A DNA stretch of 64,000 nucleotides, from the NCBI GenBank assembly GCA_907163375.1, contig CAJQUW010001755.1, positions 87,598-151,597 of the forward strand, given 5' to 3'. This document shows, one piece after another, positions 1 through 10,912 of this stretch. A model generated the notes under the pieces. That model ran no database searches. It was not told the DNA's origin and saw nothing but the letters and a program-made list of their open reading frames with translations. Every line of letters begins with the position of its first letter. Within the stretch, counting starts at the first letter, position 1. The position numbers and the translations under genes were made by a program. The DNA comes from Prostheceraeus crozeri (Eukaryota; Platyhelminthes; Polycladida; Euryleptidae).

Positions 1-640
1 TATCGGACCATCTTCGACTCAATATAAAATTGCCAAAGCAGAATCCAAAACAAGTCAAAAAAGCAAATTAGAACAAATAGAAGAAAACATTGAAAAGCTC
101 AATAATTTGCCACCTCATGAACTCTACCATGCTGCCTTGAAGAAGCTAAACGCGAAACCAAAATCCACCAGCTGGGCATAAAAGATGACCGTGGTAATAT
201 CCCAACCAATAAAGAGGATATTGTTGAACGTTGGGCAAAGTTCTACGAAGATCTTTGTAAAGATAAGTCACTCCAATACATGTTCAAGATTCGCCGTGCA
301 ATGAAACCCATCCTAAGATACGAAATCTCATCAGCGATTGGCAAAATGAAGAACGGGAAAAGTCTTGGCATCGACAATATCTATTCTGAATACCTAAATA
401 ATACGAATAAATACGTCTTGGCGGCGAAGCAATAGTCAGTGCCCTGTTACAGTTATTCAATGCTATCCTCTTAACGGCCAATGTGCCTCAAACCTTCAAA
501 GAGGCTCTCGTAGCTGTCATTTACAAAAAGAACAGCAGACTAGACTGTAGTAATTATCGCCCTATAAGCCTTTTAAGTCATGTACACAGGCTGTTCATGA
601 AAGTCATGCCGCGCGTCTTAAACATAAAAACGAGTTTTTA
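1..640 (+). pseudogene. LINE reverse transcriptase relic, RTE-like
   Basis: Translated pieces show the start of a non-LTR reverse transcriptase domain: a stretch with KMKNGKSLGIDNIYSEYL around 340-400, then in the next frame ALLQLFNAIL, NVPQTFKEALVAVIYKK and CSNYRPISLLS to about 590. In this family these are RT blocks preceding the palm motifs. The frame shifts near 410, and the catalytic YADD block is absent, so this is a dead 5'-to-middle fragment. It resembles RTE or jockey-type LINEs, and the exact clade cannot be settled by eye. A matching copy lies at the far end of the other arm (61,216-61,855), so it predates the duplication. Confidence 0.7.
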
Positions 641-1272
641 GCAATGGAAATTATCTGCGAAAACGTCATAAAGTTCACCAAAGAAAGGATGATCACGATA
701 AGTAAAGTCGTTATCCTTGATGTAATAATTACTTGACATTCAAGCACTATAAAAAAAACCCATTGTCATGCATGCTCTAGCAAAAATATGACAACCAACT
801 CAATAGGAGAGCGCATTTAGAAGCGTCAGTTTAAGTAACTAAGCAGGAAAGACACTCAAAAGAAGCGAAAATTTCAACCTCGTTGCCAGTTTACCTGGCC
901 CACTCCAAACCCTGTTTTCACACGCATTGTTCTAATTTTTTTATAATCCAGGTTCACTGTATCAGACATTCTCGATCATAGAGACGAATTTTCTTTAGCG
1001 AATTATTCATTGACAACAAGTATGCTTTTTTTGCCAACAACTATGCCAGTTTTGAAGGCTTAAAATTCTCTGTCAAATGAATGCAATGACTGACCATGCT
1101 ATGACGTGCAAATGTTTCCATTAGATATGAGAATGACGCAGTGATCATAGAGCGTGTAGAAATCTTGAATTGCCAATAACTGTGCCGGTTGAGACAATAA
1201 CTATGGCAAAAGGTACAGTAGATTAGAATGTATTTTCCATATTCATGGTCCATTTCATTGTACTGACTTGAC
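641..1272. other. Arm sequence without a gene; short repeated motif
   Basis: No coding signal. A motif close to CAACAACTATGCYGGTT occurs near 1,037 and 1,175 and again outside the arms near 62,486 and 62,605, each time near a TGGCAAAAGGTA-like word. It marks a dispersed repeat family I cannot name. The segment is duplicated at 60,587-61,215. Confidence 0.5.
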
Positions 1273-4200
1273 GGCCTGTTACGACATAGCGCAAAGTTTA
1301 GTGCAGATATCTGTGGTCCTCCAATGATCTCAATGTATATCCAGGGACATTTATGATTAATATGAGATATCTAAGGGACGTTCAACTCCCATACCATGTG
1401 CTGGGTAGATTTTGACCTTGGTAGATTTGATTAATGATGGTTGTTTTTGCACATCTGGATGAAACCGTGAAACAAGTTGCAAACAATTATCCAGTTTTCA
1501 TACAGGGAATATGTTGAAAGAATATTCTGGACCCAATCAAGATGATGTTAAAGAATTACAAAACTTACACAAAAATAAGCAACTGTCAATAACAGCTACA
1601 ATATCAACTGCTAGTGATTGAAATTGTTCACCTACGGCACGTAGCATCAATGGCTATTGGTGTGGATTCTGTACATTTTATACATGTTTATTTTTGTGCA
1701 ATTGGCAGGCTTATTGCAAAAAGATTTGCTTGCGAAAATTGATTCAGCAGTGGTTTTTTGGAGAATTGTGAAATCTTTATGGAAAATGTTTGGTGACCTA
1801 TTTTCTTTGCTCAAAGGAGTCATGGAATAAGTGATAACTGATCAGTGGTGATTTTGCTTGCTAGTACAATCATTGTAGGAATGTGTCCATGCCTTGTTCA
1901 TTGCGATACAGGTAAAAGACATGATTAAAATCTAAGAAAAATCTGCCGATGATGCAATCAGAAACGAACAAAAACAAATTGAAACTTCGAAAATTGAGAA
2001 TACTTTGATTGGTATGAATGCTAAAAGATAAGCAAGAATCTTTCGAATATCCATTCCTTCGGAAGATCCTTTATCAAGATTTGGTGGAAAAGTGCAGCAA
2101 GTGCTGCCTTTGCAAGTGCGCCTCCTTGTAAGTGGTTACCGATGTCAATATATTTGTATCTCTAATTAGACATCTCGTGATGTCATAGCATCACCTATGA
2201 GGCCTTCAAATTACATTCAAAACTCCGACGAACAAATAAAGTGTAATGATGATGTCAGTGGTTCATAAAATGCGAAGATCATATTGAATAAAAAGCAAAA
2301 CAAGCGTTGATGATTGATGACTTTCCACGATTTTAAGGTCCGTGGGCAATACAGGAACAGCATTGATAAGGATTTAAGTTGACCATCGATGATATGCTTG
2401 CATGTGTACAATGTACATGCACACTGCACAGATTTTTCCGACAATTTCTCTTCAAGACTGGGCCGGGCGTATTAATTAGTATGTACAGCAATCAATTCAG
2501 CTGGACACTGATGTATTTTACAGCAATGAAATGAATTGTTTACCACCTTTTTCCATGGTTTTATCAAGATACACATTGCCGTCATTAATCAAGTCTACCA
2601 AAGTCAGTGGCATGGATTTCTATATGGTATAGTATATCGGGATGAGACACTACCGATATCTGCATACATTAGTAGTCCTGTTTTGAAGACAGTTGATTGT
2701 TAAGTATCACGATTATACTTTCTCAAAGTGACTTTCAAACGTGTTGTCGATGGTTGTAGCACAAGTTGGAGAACCCATATAGAAAACAAGATCATACTAT
2801 TTCATTTCATTGTTTCCCAAAAGACACTGAAAGATTCAGGAAAATATTGGCTGCAAAATATTTGAGAATGTGAAGAGGGAATTCGGAATCACATAATATC
2901 ATGAACATCTACTCGCACAACAACTTATTAAATTCCGATGAATTTGTTATTCCTTTTGCTCCCAGTTTATTCAATTACAACAACTCCATGCATTCTAGGA
3001 AAGTTGTCTGACATCAAGGAACTCTACTATATCGAAAAGTCAAGACAGTTAAAAATGGCACATAATTATGTTGAACAACAAAGCTTTGGCTTCAAATGCA
3101 ATATAGAAAAGTTCAGCTCTATTAACTCATTCTTTCTTACACGAATTAGCCATTCAAGCACTGGAGCAATACAACTTCATTTCACATTATGGTAGCGCTC
3201 CAAATTTTCCGTTGTTTTATTGACGTGATTAATGTAAAGATTCCAAAGATAGGACTTCATAAACGAAGTGAGCATTCCGATCCTAAGCATTCCGTGGTTC
3301 TAAGTATGTCCTCTTCGGACAAATTCATTGGAGTGTCGTTTCAGCTGATATCGACAGTCTTCATGTGGAAAAAAGTTGATATCTGTAAAGGATGTAACTG
3401 ATGCAGAAAGAGCAAAATGATTTCCTTTCTGGGTATTCTGAAGTGTCCCAAAGCTTTGTACGCTGCTGCTGATCGCTCAGAATCAATTAATTTGGATTTT
3501 CTGGAGATTTTTTTCAATCATACCTGAACCCACAAACTCGAACTTAAGAAGAAAGGCATTATATTTAAAGCTTAGGTGGATTTATAGTCAGAAAAGTCAT
3601 CATTAAAAATTGTAGTCCTTCGTGTTATTTGATTCAAATCAAGTGAGAAGAGACCTCGTCCGACACTGCTTCAACGTGGATGAACAGGATTATTTGCTGT
3701 ATTTTCTCGCGATGGTTTGATTGTACCAACAAATTGTCTGATGTACAAGACCATACTAGCCTGGAATTAATTGAAAATCCGCATATAGAAAGTCCGAAAA
3801 AAGCTTATTCATAAGAACAAATACAAAGTTTTCGAAAAACTTCTTTGCATTTGTTGGCAAGAACTTTCATCGCGATGGTTTGAAAATGGACATCCATTTC
3901 AATTTTTTGTACTGAAATCATTCGTCAATTGTTGTATGAAAAATTTCATATCAGTATGTAAAAATCTGGATGTATAGGCTATCCGTCCAAGTCTGTATTC
4001 GAAAGGTGCAGAAGTCGTCCAGCAAATTCTCATGTATTTTTCTTGAAATAAGCGATCGATCAATATGCAAAGTTGTTTGTTAAGAACGATTGAAATGGAT
4101 AGCTCCGAAAATTCTACAATTTCAGTCAATTGCTTAATGCACAATCTATCCTCTATCAAAACTATAAGTAAAGCTCGTGGAATGATATAAAGAAGTATTC

Positions 4201-4808
4201 ATGCACTAGTTGTGGTCCGAGTAGATGTTCTTGATATTATGTGATTCCGAATTCCCTCTTCACATTCTCAAATATTTTGCAGCCAATATTTTCCTGAATC
4301 TTTCAGTGTCTTTTGGGAAACAATGAAATGAAATAGTATGATCTTGTTTTCTATATGGGTTCTCCAACTTGTGCTACAACCATCGACAACACGTTTGAAA
4401 GTCACTTTGAGAAAGTATAATCGTGATACTTAACAATCAACTGTCTTCAAAACAGGACTACTAATGTATGTAGATATCGGTAGTGTCTCATCCCGATATA
4501 CTATACCATACAGAAATCCATGTCAATGGCCTCGAGTCCACTACATGGCATGATAGTTGAACGCCCGTTAGATATTTTATTTAATAGATGTCCCTGGTAT
4601 TTCACACAGAAATTTTAATGGATTCTTAGATGCCTAAATACAATGTAAATTTCTATGCAAATAATCTGTAGAGCCGGGGGTCTATGCAAAAATTCTGTTA
4701 GTGCGTCGTTAAGCGCATTTACGACATTATGTGATATGGAAATGAAAATAGAAATCGATTATGCGTTTGCATGTATTTAAATTCTGTGCTCCATATGTCG
4801 TAACAGGC
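1273..4808. mobile_element. Long copy of an inverted-end element (GGCCTGTTACGACATA)
   Basis: GGCCTGTTACGACATA at 1,273-1,288 is mirrored by TATGTCGTAACAGGC at about 4,794-4,808, and a second mirrored block carries GGGACAT, GTTCAACT and CCATGT (1,339-1,405 against 4,535-4,601). The right arm has the same two ends only about 820 bp apart (59,767-60,586). The left copy carries about 400 bp (1,368-1,767) and 2.3 kb (2,231-4,555) that the right copy lacks. No transposase is recognisable. A short open stretch at about 1,684-1,830 is unassigned. The similarity of the ends fades outward, so the true termini may lie somewhat outside these coordinates. Confidence 0.55.
2608..4526. repeat. Foldback unit with about 320-bp inverted arms
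   Basis: Positions 2,608-2,925 are repeated in reverse complement at 4,205-4,526 with only scattered mismatches. Shared landmarks are GGTATAGTATATCGGG, AAGTATCACGATTATACTTT and the word GAACATCTACTCG. About 1.28 kb lies between the arms. It has only short open frames at 2,938-3,401 and 3,899-4,159 and no recognisable protein. The unit lies wholly within sequence present only in the left arm, so it is either a foldback transposon or the inner part of the long element around it. Confidence 0.75.
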
Positions 4809-5523
4809 TTTCAAGGATGTCCACTGAAATGGACAAATTCCATCCTGTCTTATTATAGATATCTAGATCTCCTTGGCTATGGCAATATGGCATGGACATC
4901 TTTCGGCATCGGTCTCAAAATACATGTACGTGCATGTTAACCAGGTGACTCAAAACAAGTGCAGAGGACCAAACGCCTACAAGTTGGGCGTTCTCCATTG
5001 GATTCCGCTGACTTCATTATACAAATGTAAAATGTCATGTTTTTTTCTGTATAGCCTGAAGTCTAACTATGAGAACTCGTAGAGAAAATGAGCTCAAATT
5101 CGAATCCTGTGCATTGGTAAAAAGTGGTAAAATTCAATATCGGACGTATTGACATGCAATTTCCATCTATCAACCGTGATCATAGCAAGTTATTCAGCAT
5201 GATTCAGAAAGTATGCAATATCAAGGATTGATTGCACTAAGCATGCACTTTACGATGTTAGTATCTGGACAGGAAGCCCCCATGGAATCACTCTTGGATG
5301 GAAGTGCGTGATCTTTGTAGTAGACCCTATTAAAGAAGCCATGAACACTGATGCAATTTTGGTAGCATTTTGTAAATAATTTTTTTGAAGTAATCCATTA
5401 CTTAGTGCACCGGTCCATTATTAGCAGAGAAATAACCAAATTTCATCAGAAATTTTATTGAATCAATCCTGGTAAGCAAATATTGGATAGAAAACATGCA
5501 TAAATATAGACACTTTGCACTAA
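4809..5523. other. Arm sequence, no gene seen
   Basis: Duplicated at about 59,050-59,760. A 69-codon open frame at 4,873-5,082 is kept almost unchanged in the other arm, but it has no recognisable features and the duplication alone explains the conservation. I see no element ends here. Confidence 0.5.
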
Positions 5524-5525
5524 TA

Positions 5526-6960
5526 CCATAGTGGCCAAAATATTAGCCCACCCACTGAAATATCATGTTTTTGGTTTCCGTCTCATTTGGAACTAAAACT
5601 CAAAAAATATCCATCACTATCATTTATTGAATTCGAAAACAATCTATTTCATAGAAACATGATGTAAGAAGATCACTAGAATCAATATTTGGTAGGATAA
5701 CCTCTGTTATCAAGGACAGCTTGGATGCGCGATGGCATGGATCTTACCAATCGCCGACAGTATTCCGGAGATATTTCGGAGATCCAAACAGATTTCAAAA
5801 TCCGAAGAAGATCACTTTCGGAAGAAGGACAATGAAGATTGACTTTTGACTTCATTACAGACCAGCAATTCTCGATGACATTGAGATCCGGGGAATTCGC
5901 CGGCCAGTTTTCCAGTAGTTGAACTTGATTATCGACGAACCACCTTTTAGTCACTTTTGATACGTGACAGGGTGCGGAGTCTTGTTGAAAGTAAGTCACT
6001 CCATGGATATTCATGTGCAATTTCACTTTCTCATCGAGAATTTCGATATAACCTTGAGAATTTAGTCGTTTCCCTTTCTCCAGGAATGCAATACCAGCCC
6101 GACCTTTGGCAGTAATGGCGCCCCAACACATGATTGACGGAGGATGTTTCACGGTTTTGATCGTAAATTTCGGATCGTACCTTCGGTTCGGTGGTCTTCG
6201 AATGTAGTTATATCCGCAGCTTCGAACTTGTTGAAATGTAGATTCATCAGTAAACATCACATTCTCCCACCAGTCCGGCGATTTATCCTTGTGAAGATTA
6301 CAGAACTTGATTCGAGCCAGTCTCTGTTTCTCTGTTAATAACGGTTTCTTTGAAGGTCTCCTTGCTGGTAGATTGAAATCATCTGTTAATCTACGACGGA
6401 TAGTGCGATCACTCACGGAGATGTTAAGTTCTGATGCAGCGTGAGCGATGTTTGCAGATGGCTTTGTAGGGTCTTTGGTAACAAGAGACTTGATGAATCT
6501 GTCCTCTCTATCGGTCGTACACCTCTTCCTGCCGGAAAGATAGCGATTGTTGGTTACCGGTAGCCCCAATGATTCTCGATCCAAGTGTCTCTTCACAGAT
6601 CGCCGTGAAATCTTTAATCGACGTGCAATGTCAGCATGAGATAGATTCATTTTGGCATATGCACTTATCTGTCCTCGACAAAAGTCTGTGATGTCTTTCT
6701 TGCAACCCATAATGCGAAGAAATGAACGAAAAGTGGAATTCTGAATCATTTCCATTCTGATTCAAAAATTCGAAATTCAAATCTGTGATCACGTCAAATC
6801 GAAGTAAACAGATTTCACTGCATCAGACCATCATTAATGATTCATTTATGAAATCATAGATATCGTATTCAAATGAAAAGAACACGACAGAAGACGCTTA
6901 ATCGTATCGCTTTATACTTTAGGTAAATCTAAGGGTGGGCTAATATTTTGGCCACTATGG
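5526..6960 (-). mobile_element. Complete Tc1-family transposon with perfect 28-bp ends
   Basis: The 1,435-bp element starts CCATAGTGGCCAAAATATTA at 5,526 and ends with the exact reverse complement at 6,960. The inverted repeats are identical over 28 bp (5,526-5,553 and 6,933-6,960). It is flanked by TA on both sides (5,524-5,525 and 6,961-6,962), and the right arm carries the unoccupied TA at 59,049-59,050. Perfect ends, an open transposase frame and an empty allele-like site all indicate a very recent insertion and possibly an active family. Confidence 0.95.
5682..6755 (-). CDS. Tc1-like DDE transposase, apparently intact (357 aa)
   Basis: This encodes the cut-and-paste transposase of the surrounding element. 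The N-terminal third has two helix-turn-helix regions (KMNLSHADIARRLKISRRSV about residues 36-55; a second around 105-125) that in this family bind the inverted ends. The catalytic domain shows the DD34E triad: MFTDEST (first D, about residue 168), YFQQDSAPCH (second D, about 258) and NSPDLNVIENCW (E, about 293). The C-terminus MPSRIQAVLDNRG is typical. The length agrees with the family's usual 340-360 residues, and no stop or frameshift is seen. An internal Met at about residue 16 (MGCKK) could be the true start. Only this arm carries the gene. Confidence 0.93.
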   Translation of the reverse strand: MEMIQNSTFRSFLRIMGCKKDITDFCRGQISAYAKMNLSHADIARRLKISRRSVKRHLDRESLGLPVTNNRYLSGRKRCTTDREDRFIKSLVTKDPTKPSANIAHAASELNISVSDRTIRRRLTDDFNLPARRPSKKPLLTEKQRLARIKFCNLHKDKSPDWWENVMFTDESTFQQVRSCGYNYIRRPPNRRYDPKFTIKTVKHPPSIMCWGAITAKGRAGIAFLEKGKRLNSQGYIEILDEKVKLHMNIHGVTYFQQDSAPCHVSKVTKRWFVDNQVQLLENWPANSPDLNVIENCWSVMKSKVNLHCPSSESDLLRILKSVWISEISPEYCRRLVRSMPSRIQAVLDNRGYPTKY

Positions 6961-6962
6961 TA

Positions 6963-7391
6963 GTCGTTGATACTAGGTGTATCTACAGTCACGGATGTTA
7001 TTGCAAGATTCTTGCAATGCTTTCTTCTTGATTGGGTTCACAATCTTCTCTCAACAAATTATCCGTATGAATTGGGGCTGAGATCTACACCCTGAGATGT
7101 ACCTACGACTGAAGCGATTCCAGGGAAGCTTCCTATCCAGATACTAGCATTGAAAAGTCTATGCGTAGTGGAATCAATCTTCGATGCATGTATAATGAAT
7201 CATGCTGAATAACTTGCCATGATCAGGATTGATGGATAGAGACTGCATGTCACTATGTCCGATATCTTGAATGTCTCCATTGGAAATGCACATGATTCGA
7301 ACTTATATTCGCTTTCCTCTAAGAGTGCTCCAGAATCATGCTTCAAGCGTGACTGAAGCGCTGGTCTTATTCACTGCTTCTGATGATGGCC
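6963..7391. other. Arm sequence, no gene seen
   Basis: Matches 58,621-59,048 of the right arm. No coding or repeat signal beyond the duplication. Confidence 0.5.
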
Positions 7392-7782
7392 TAACCCGGG
7401 ACGAACACACCAGATGCTTTTGTTAAATATTTGGCAAATACTTGACAACATTTTACTAAACTTCTACTAAAATTTTATCAAATATTTATCTAACATAGCT
7501 GATGATTTGCCAATTTTTAGCAAATAGCAAATTATTTGGTAAAATTCTAATAAAATGTCTCAAATTTCTCTCTGATATTATCTTACACAACTCTTACGTG
7601 AATTCCCAACAAAAAAAACATTCTAAAACTGTTTAGAAAATGTCGTGAATTTGCTATAAAAACATTCCAAAAATGTTATATGTTCAAGTGACAACACATG
7701 AGAATATTATGAAAATGTTATCTTAAAACATTTTTGAAATGTTTTCTAGACATTGCCCCAATATTTTGCCACAACATATATC

Positions 7783-7997
7783 GTAGATGAACTGTAGTTT
7801 TATCAGTAAAATGTGAGCATCCCGCGAATCCACCTAATGAGTCAAGATGAAAATAAGTTTAATGATGTGTAAATATATTGCATTATAATTATAACATGTA
7901 TAATTTACACATCATAAAACTTGTGGGTTTGATCTTGACGCATAAAGTGGGTTCGCAGACCGCTCACATTCTATTGATAAAATTACAGTTAACCTAC
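7783..7997. repeat. Hairpin, arms about 100 bp, inside element 1
   Basis: The arms 7,783-7,885 and about 7,900-7,997 are reverse complements with modest mismatch (landmarks ACTGTAGTTTTATCA, ATGTGAGC, TCAAGAT, GATGTGTAAAT). The loop is about 15 bp. It is probably a foldback MITE nested in the larger element. Confidence 0.8.
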
Positions 7998-8048
7998 GCC
8001 GTAGCAAAACATTGATGAAATTTACCGTTGATATTAATTGAATATATT

Positions 8049-8396
8049 GTTGATCGAAGTCATCCTGTACGAAATGCTCCAAGGATTAACAGCAGAAAAA
8101 CTCAATGCTGCTAAAGCCAAAACATTCGGAGGCAGTGACAAGAATAGCCCTACATATTTATACATTATAACTGTTGATTGCTGTCATCATGTACGAAATG
8201 CTCCAAGGATTAACAGCAGAAAAACTCAATGCTGCTAAAGCCAAAACATTCGGAGGCAGTGACAAGAATAGCCCTACATATTTATACATTTTAACTGTTG
8301 ATCGAAGTCATCCTGCTACGAAATGCTCCAAGGACTAACAGCAGAAAAACTCACTGCTGCTAAAACCAAAACATTCGGAGGCAGTGGCAAAGAATC
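8049..8396 (+). repeat. Tandem repeat, period 124 bp, about 2.8 copies
   Basis: Units begin GTTGATCGAAGTCATCC at 8,049, GTTGATTGCTGTCATCA at 8,173 and GTTGATCGAAGTCATCC at 8,297. They are nearly identical over GTACGAAATGCTCCAAGGA, AACAGCAGAAAAACTCA and CATTCGGAGGCAGTG. The third unit stops early. A translated frame crosses units 1 and 2, but nothing suggests it is coding. A smaller GATGCAAAAA-type minisatellite follows at 8,581-8,640. Confidence 0.93.
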
Positions 8397-8640
8397 ACAT
8401 AATTTGAAGACTCACCTCATCAGCAGATGTCAGCCTACAGAACTGTCGTAATTGTTCCTCTACCATCAATTGTGCTGGTTTGGCCAGTCTCAATCAGTTC
8501 CCATTTATGATTTTTTTTTAATCAGTTCCCATTGTCTATCTCCTTGATAGACAATGATATTGCGGTCTGAAATGCACAATAGATGCAAAAATTTTGATGC
8601 AAAAAAAAATGATGCAATTTTTGATGCAAAAAGTATTGAA

Positions 8641-9896
8641 TGTGTTTGACGCACATAAGAGAAGGAATAGGCCATACAGAATATAACATAATTGAAAAAT
8701 AGTAAGATGACACAGGCTTTGATCGAGCTTCTATTATAAGAATCAATCAGGTGATATTTTTAACTATCTTAGTATCTTTTATCATCCCAATAATTTACAA
8801 CAGCACGAATTAATCCACAACACATTTTCCCACGGTGGACAACATATGCCAGCTAAGCAGAAAATCCGATTTGATATTTGATGTCAAATAATTTCCCCAT
8901 TAACTGAAATCAGTAACAATAAGGTACCCTCAAATGTCTTGCACAAATCCAAATTATACAGTGAAGCATTTGACCTATTTAAAAAACCACAAACATTTGT
9001 ATTTAAAAAAATATGCCAACCCTGCATGTAGGCCTGACAAACGACGGTTTAGATGTGCACACAAGCTACATTATCGACAGTATCAATCAGCGAATTAAAA
9101 TAAGATTCAATCTTTTTCCATACGATCAGCTGGTACAGTGATAATAGTGTGGTCCCAAAGAAGCCCTGTGATCCTGATGTTTAGCACGACCACTTCACTT
9201 CAGTCATGTATCTTGGACAGTTTCAATGCCACATTGGTGGACTACTTTTTAGTATCCCTTTCTCTCTCAAGAATAGATTTTCAGTAGATTCAATGACGCA
9301 TGGACGACTGCTGTGCACATTGCTAAGCGGTGCGCGCTGTCATGGTGAGGATTGTCCATAGAATATGGATTCTCTCTCTATACTCGATGCTGATGAATTT
9401 CAGAGGAAGCTAACTTTCTTATGATTTGATACGATTTGATGAGGGACCACACTATCATCATCGTACCGACCAGCTCCCGAATGAAACACCCACTGGAAGG
9501 CAGCTGCATACGCTGCGGATTCTATTCGAGAATCCGGAGAACGCTTGCAATTTTTTTTAAATGGAGGAAATTAATGTTATTTACCACCTCTATTTTTGGG
9601 AAATATGCCTCATCATCAAGGATCGAAGTCTCCATCTCCTATCATGATGAATCACACGATTAATTCTTTAACTGAATGTACCTTTTATTTGGTAATTGAA
9701 GGACATTATAATTTGAATGGTTGGCTTAGAATGTTTTTTCAAGTCATCTGTTTTTACACCTGATTTACAAATACGATTTATTTGCTATACTCACATGTCT
9801 AAATAATAGTGACGCACCATATACACTCCATCTGGACACTCATATCAACGCTAATGATCTTAAACAAAGGATGACAACATGCATATTACAGTATCT
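8641..9896. other. Interior of element 1, nothing recognised
   Basis: No conserved protein motif or element end. A 75-codon open frame at 9,436-9,663 (+) lacks any recognisable feature. This stretch may hold introns or flank of the captured gene-like segment that follows on the minus strand. Confidence 0.4.
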
Positions 9897-10046
9897 TCAA
9901 TGAATAGAGAAAACTGCGCCGTCAGTCTTCACTTCGACGAGCGGAATCACACTCACACACCACATGAGGAATCCGTGAACTGACTGACAGACGTAGAGCG
10001 CGGCGAAGAAATGCTTTGCAATGTTCGAAGTCGGGAGGCTCGCCAT
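9897..10046 (-). CDS. Small CpG-rich gene-start-like ORF (49 aa), possibly a captured first exon
   Basis: On the minus strand the start lies in TTCAAGATGGCGAG, a strong Kozak context that also matches the YY1-type AAGATGGCG word common at metazoan first exons. The protein begins MASLPTSNIAKHFFAA and has a hydrophobic stretch (residues about 14-37, GFLMWCVSVIPLVE at its end) that could be a membrane segment. A possible splice donor (GAA|GTGAAG) follows LVE. The segment 9,900-10,060 is much richer in CpG than its surroundings. It sits inside a CCCGGG-ended transposon, so I infer a captured host 5' exon. The parent gene is unknown, and a chance ORF remains possible. Confidence 0.4.
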   Translation of the reverse strand: MASLPTSNIAKHFFAALYVCQSVHGFLMWCVSVIPLVEVKTDGAVFSIH

Positions 10047-10904
10047 CTTGAAGACATGATAATCCCTTCTCAGATTAGGTCAGAAATATAAATTAGATAA
10101 TTGCAGAGGTTGGGATGCATTACAATAAAGTAATGCATCAGAAAAAATCATGAAAACTGATTACTCGTGCAACATGCTCGTGACACACTCGTGAAACATC
10201 GGGAAATGATAGCAACTCTCTGAGCGCCTTATACAGACTTCTAAATATAGCACCCAATATAGGATTCTCGTCACGGGAATTCCTATCGTTACCTGAGAAT
10301 GATTAGAGCAAGTTCGAAGCGATTACTACAGTTCGATAGGATCTCAGAGTCGGTGAAATTTCACACGACTTAAACTGTTTCTTCGATTTAAGGCTCATAT
10401 CATGACGTATCGAGTAGTTTTCACAAAGATAATACACAAGATTCATACGAGCAATATGGAAGTAAAACATACTATTTCGAACACAAGATCTGATTGCTAC
10501 ATTCGTGCTGAAACTTATTTTCAAGCTCATTTGACCAAGCATCGAATCACAGGTCTTCAATGAGAGATATTAGTGAATCAATGCCTTTTGTGACAATTTC
10601 TCATCGATTCTTGTCAATCAAAAGTTTAATGCTCCTGACAACACACTGCGTTTTGGATGGCATATCAGATCCTATCTGAAAACGCATTTAATTAATGTTT
10701 TGTTCTGACATTTAGGATAATTTGACTAATATTTCATAAATATTTAACAAAATTAAAAAGTTTTTTATAATTTTATTATTTTGCTTGGAAACTGGTAGGC
10801 CTCTAACAAAATTAGCAAACATAGTAGGAATTTATCAAAATTTCTATTTTTCACAAAATTAGCAAAGCCAGCAAGTTTCTAACAAAATTATTCGGTTTGC
10901 TCGT
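10047..10904. other. Right part of element 1
   Basis: An unremarkable open frame at 10,303-10,560 (-) shows no recognisable features. From about 10,700 to the end is the subterminal array (ATATTTAACAAAATT, AACAAAATTAGCAAA and variants) leading into the inverted end. Confidence 0.6.
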
Positions 10905-10912
10905 CCCGGGTA

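Larger units (their letters stand above)
7394..10910. mobile_element. CCCGGG-ended element 1, non-autonomous, 3.5 kb
   Basis: The left end ACCCGGGACGAACACACC is mirrored at the right end by ACCCGGGACGAGCAAACC read inwards (to 10,910). TA flanks both sides (7,392-7,393 and 10,911-10,912). The right arm lacks the whole segment near 58,620. Inside each end are some 150-250 bp of a degenerate array around TTTGGTAAA, TTAGCAAAT and TTATCAAAT in both orientations. A second array around AAACATTTT and AAAATGTT lies at 7,608-7,760. There is no transposase. The cargo includes a hairpin, a 124-bp tandem repeat and a CpG-rich gene-start-like segment. The same ends and architecture recur at 20,051-23,639. 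The superfamily is unassigned. Confidence 0.85.

Noticed and set aside
284-481. Minus-strand open frame over the left LINE relic
   Set aside because: It is the antisense shadow of the reverse transcriptase fragment read on the plus strand.
8049-8396. CRISPR-like array
   Set aside because: Units are directly adjacent 124-bp tandem copies with no unique spacers, in eukaryotic DNA.
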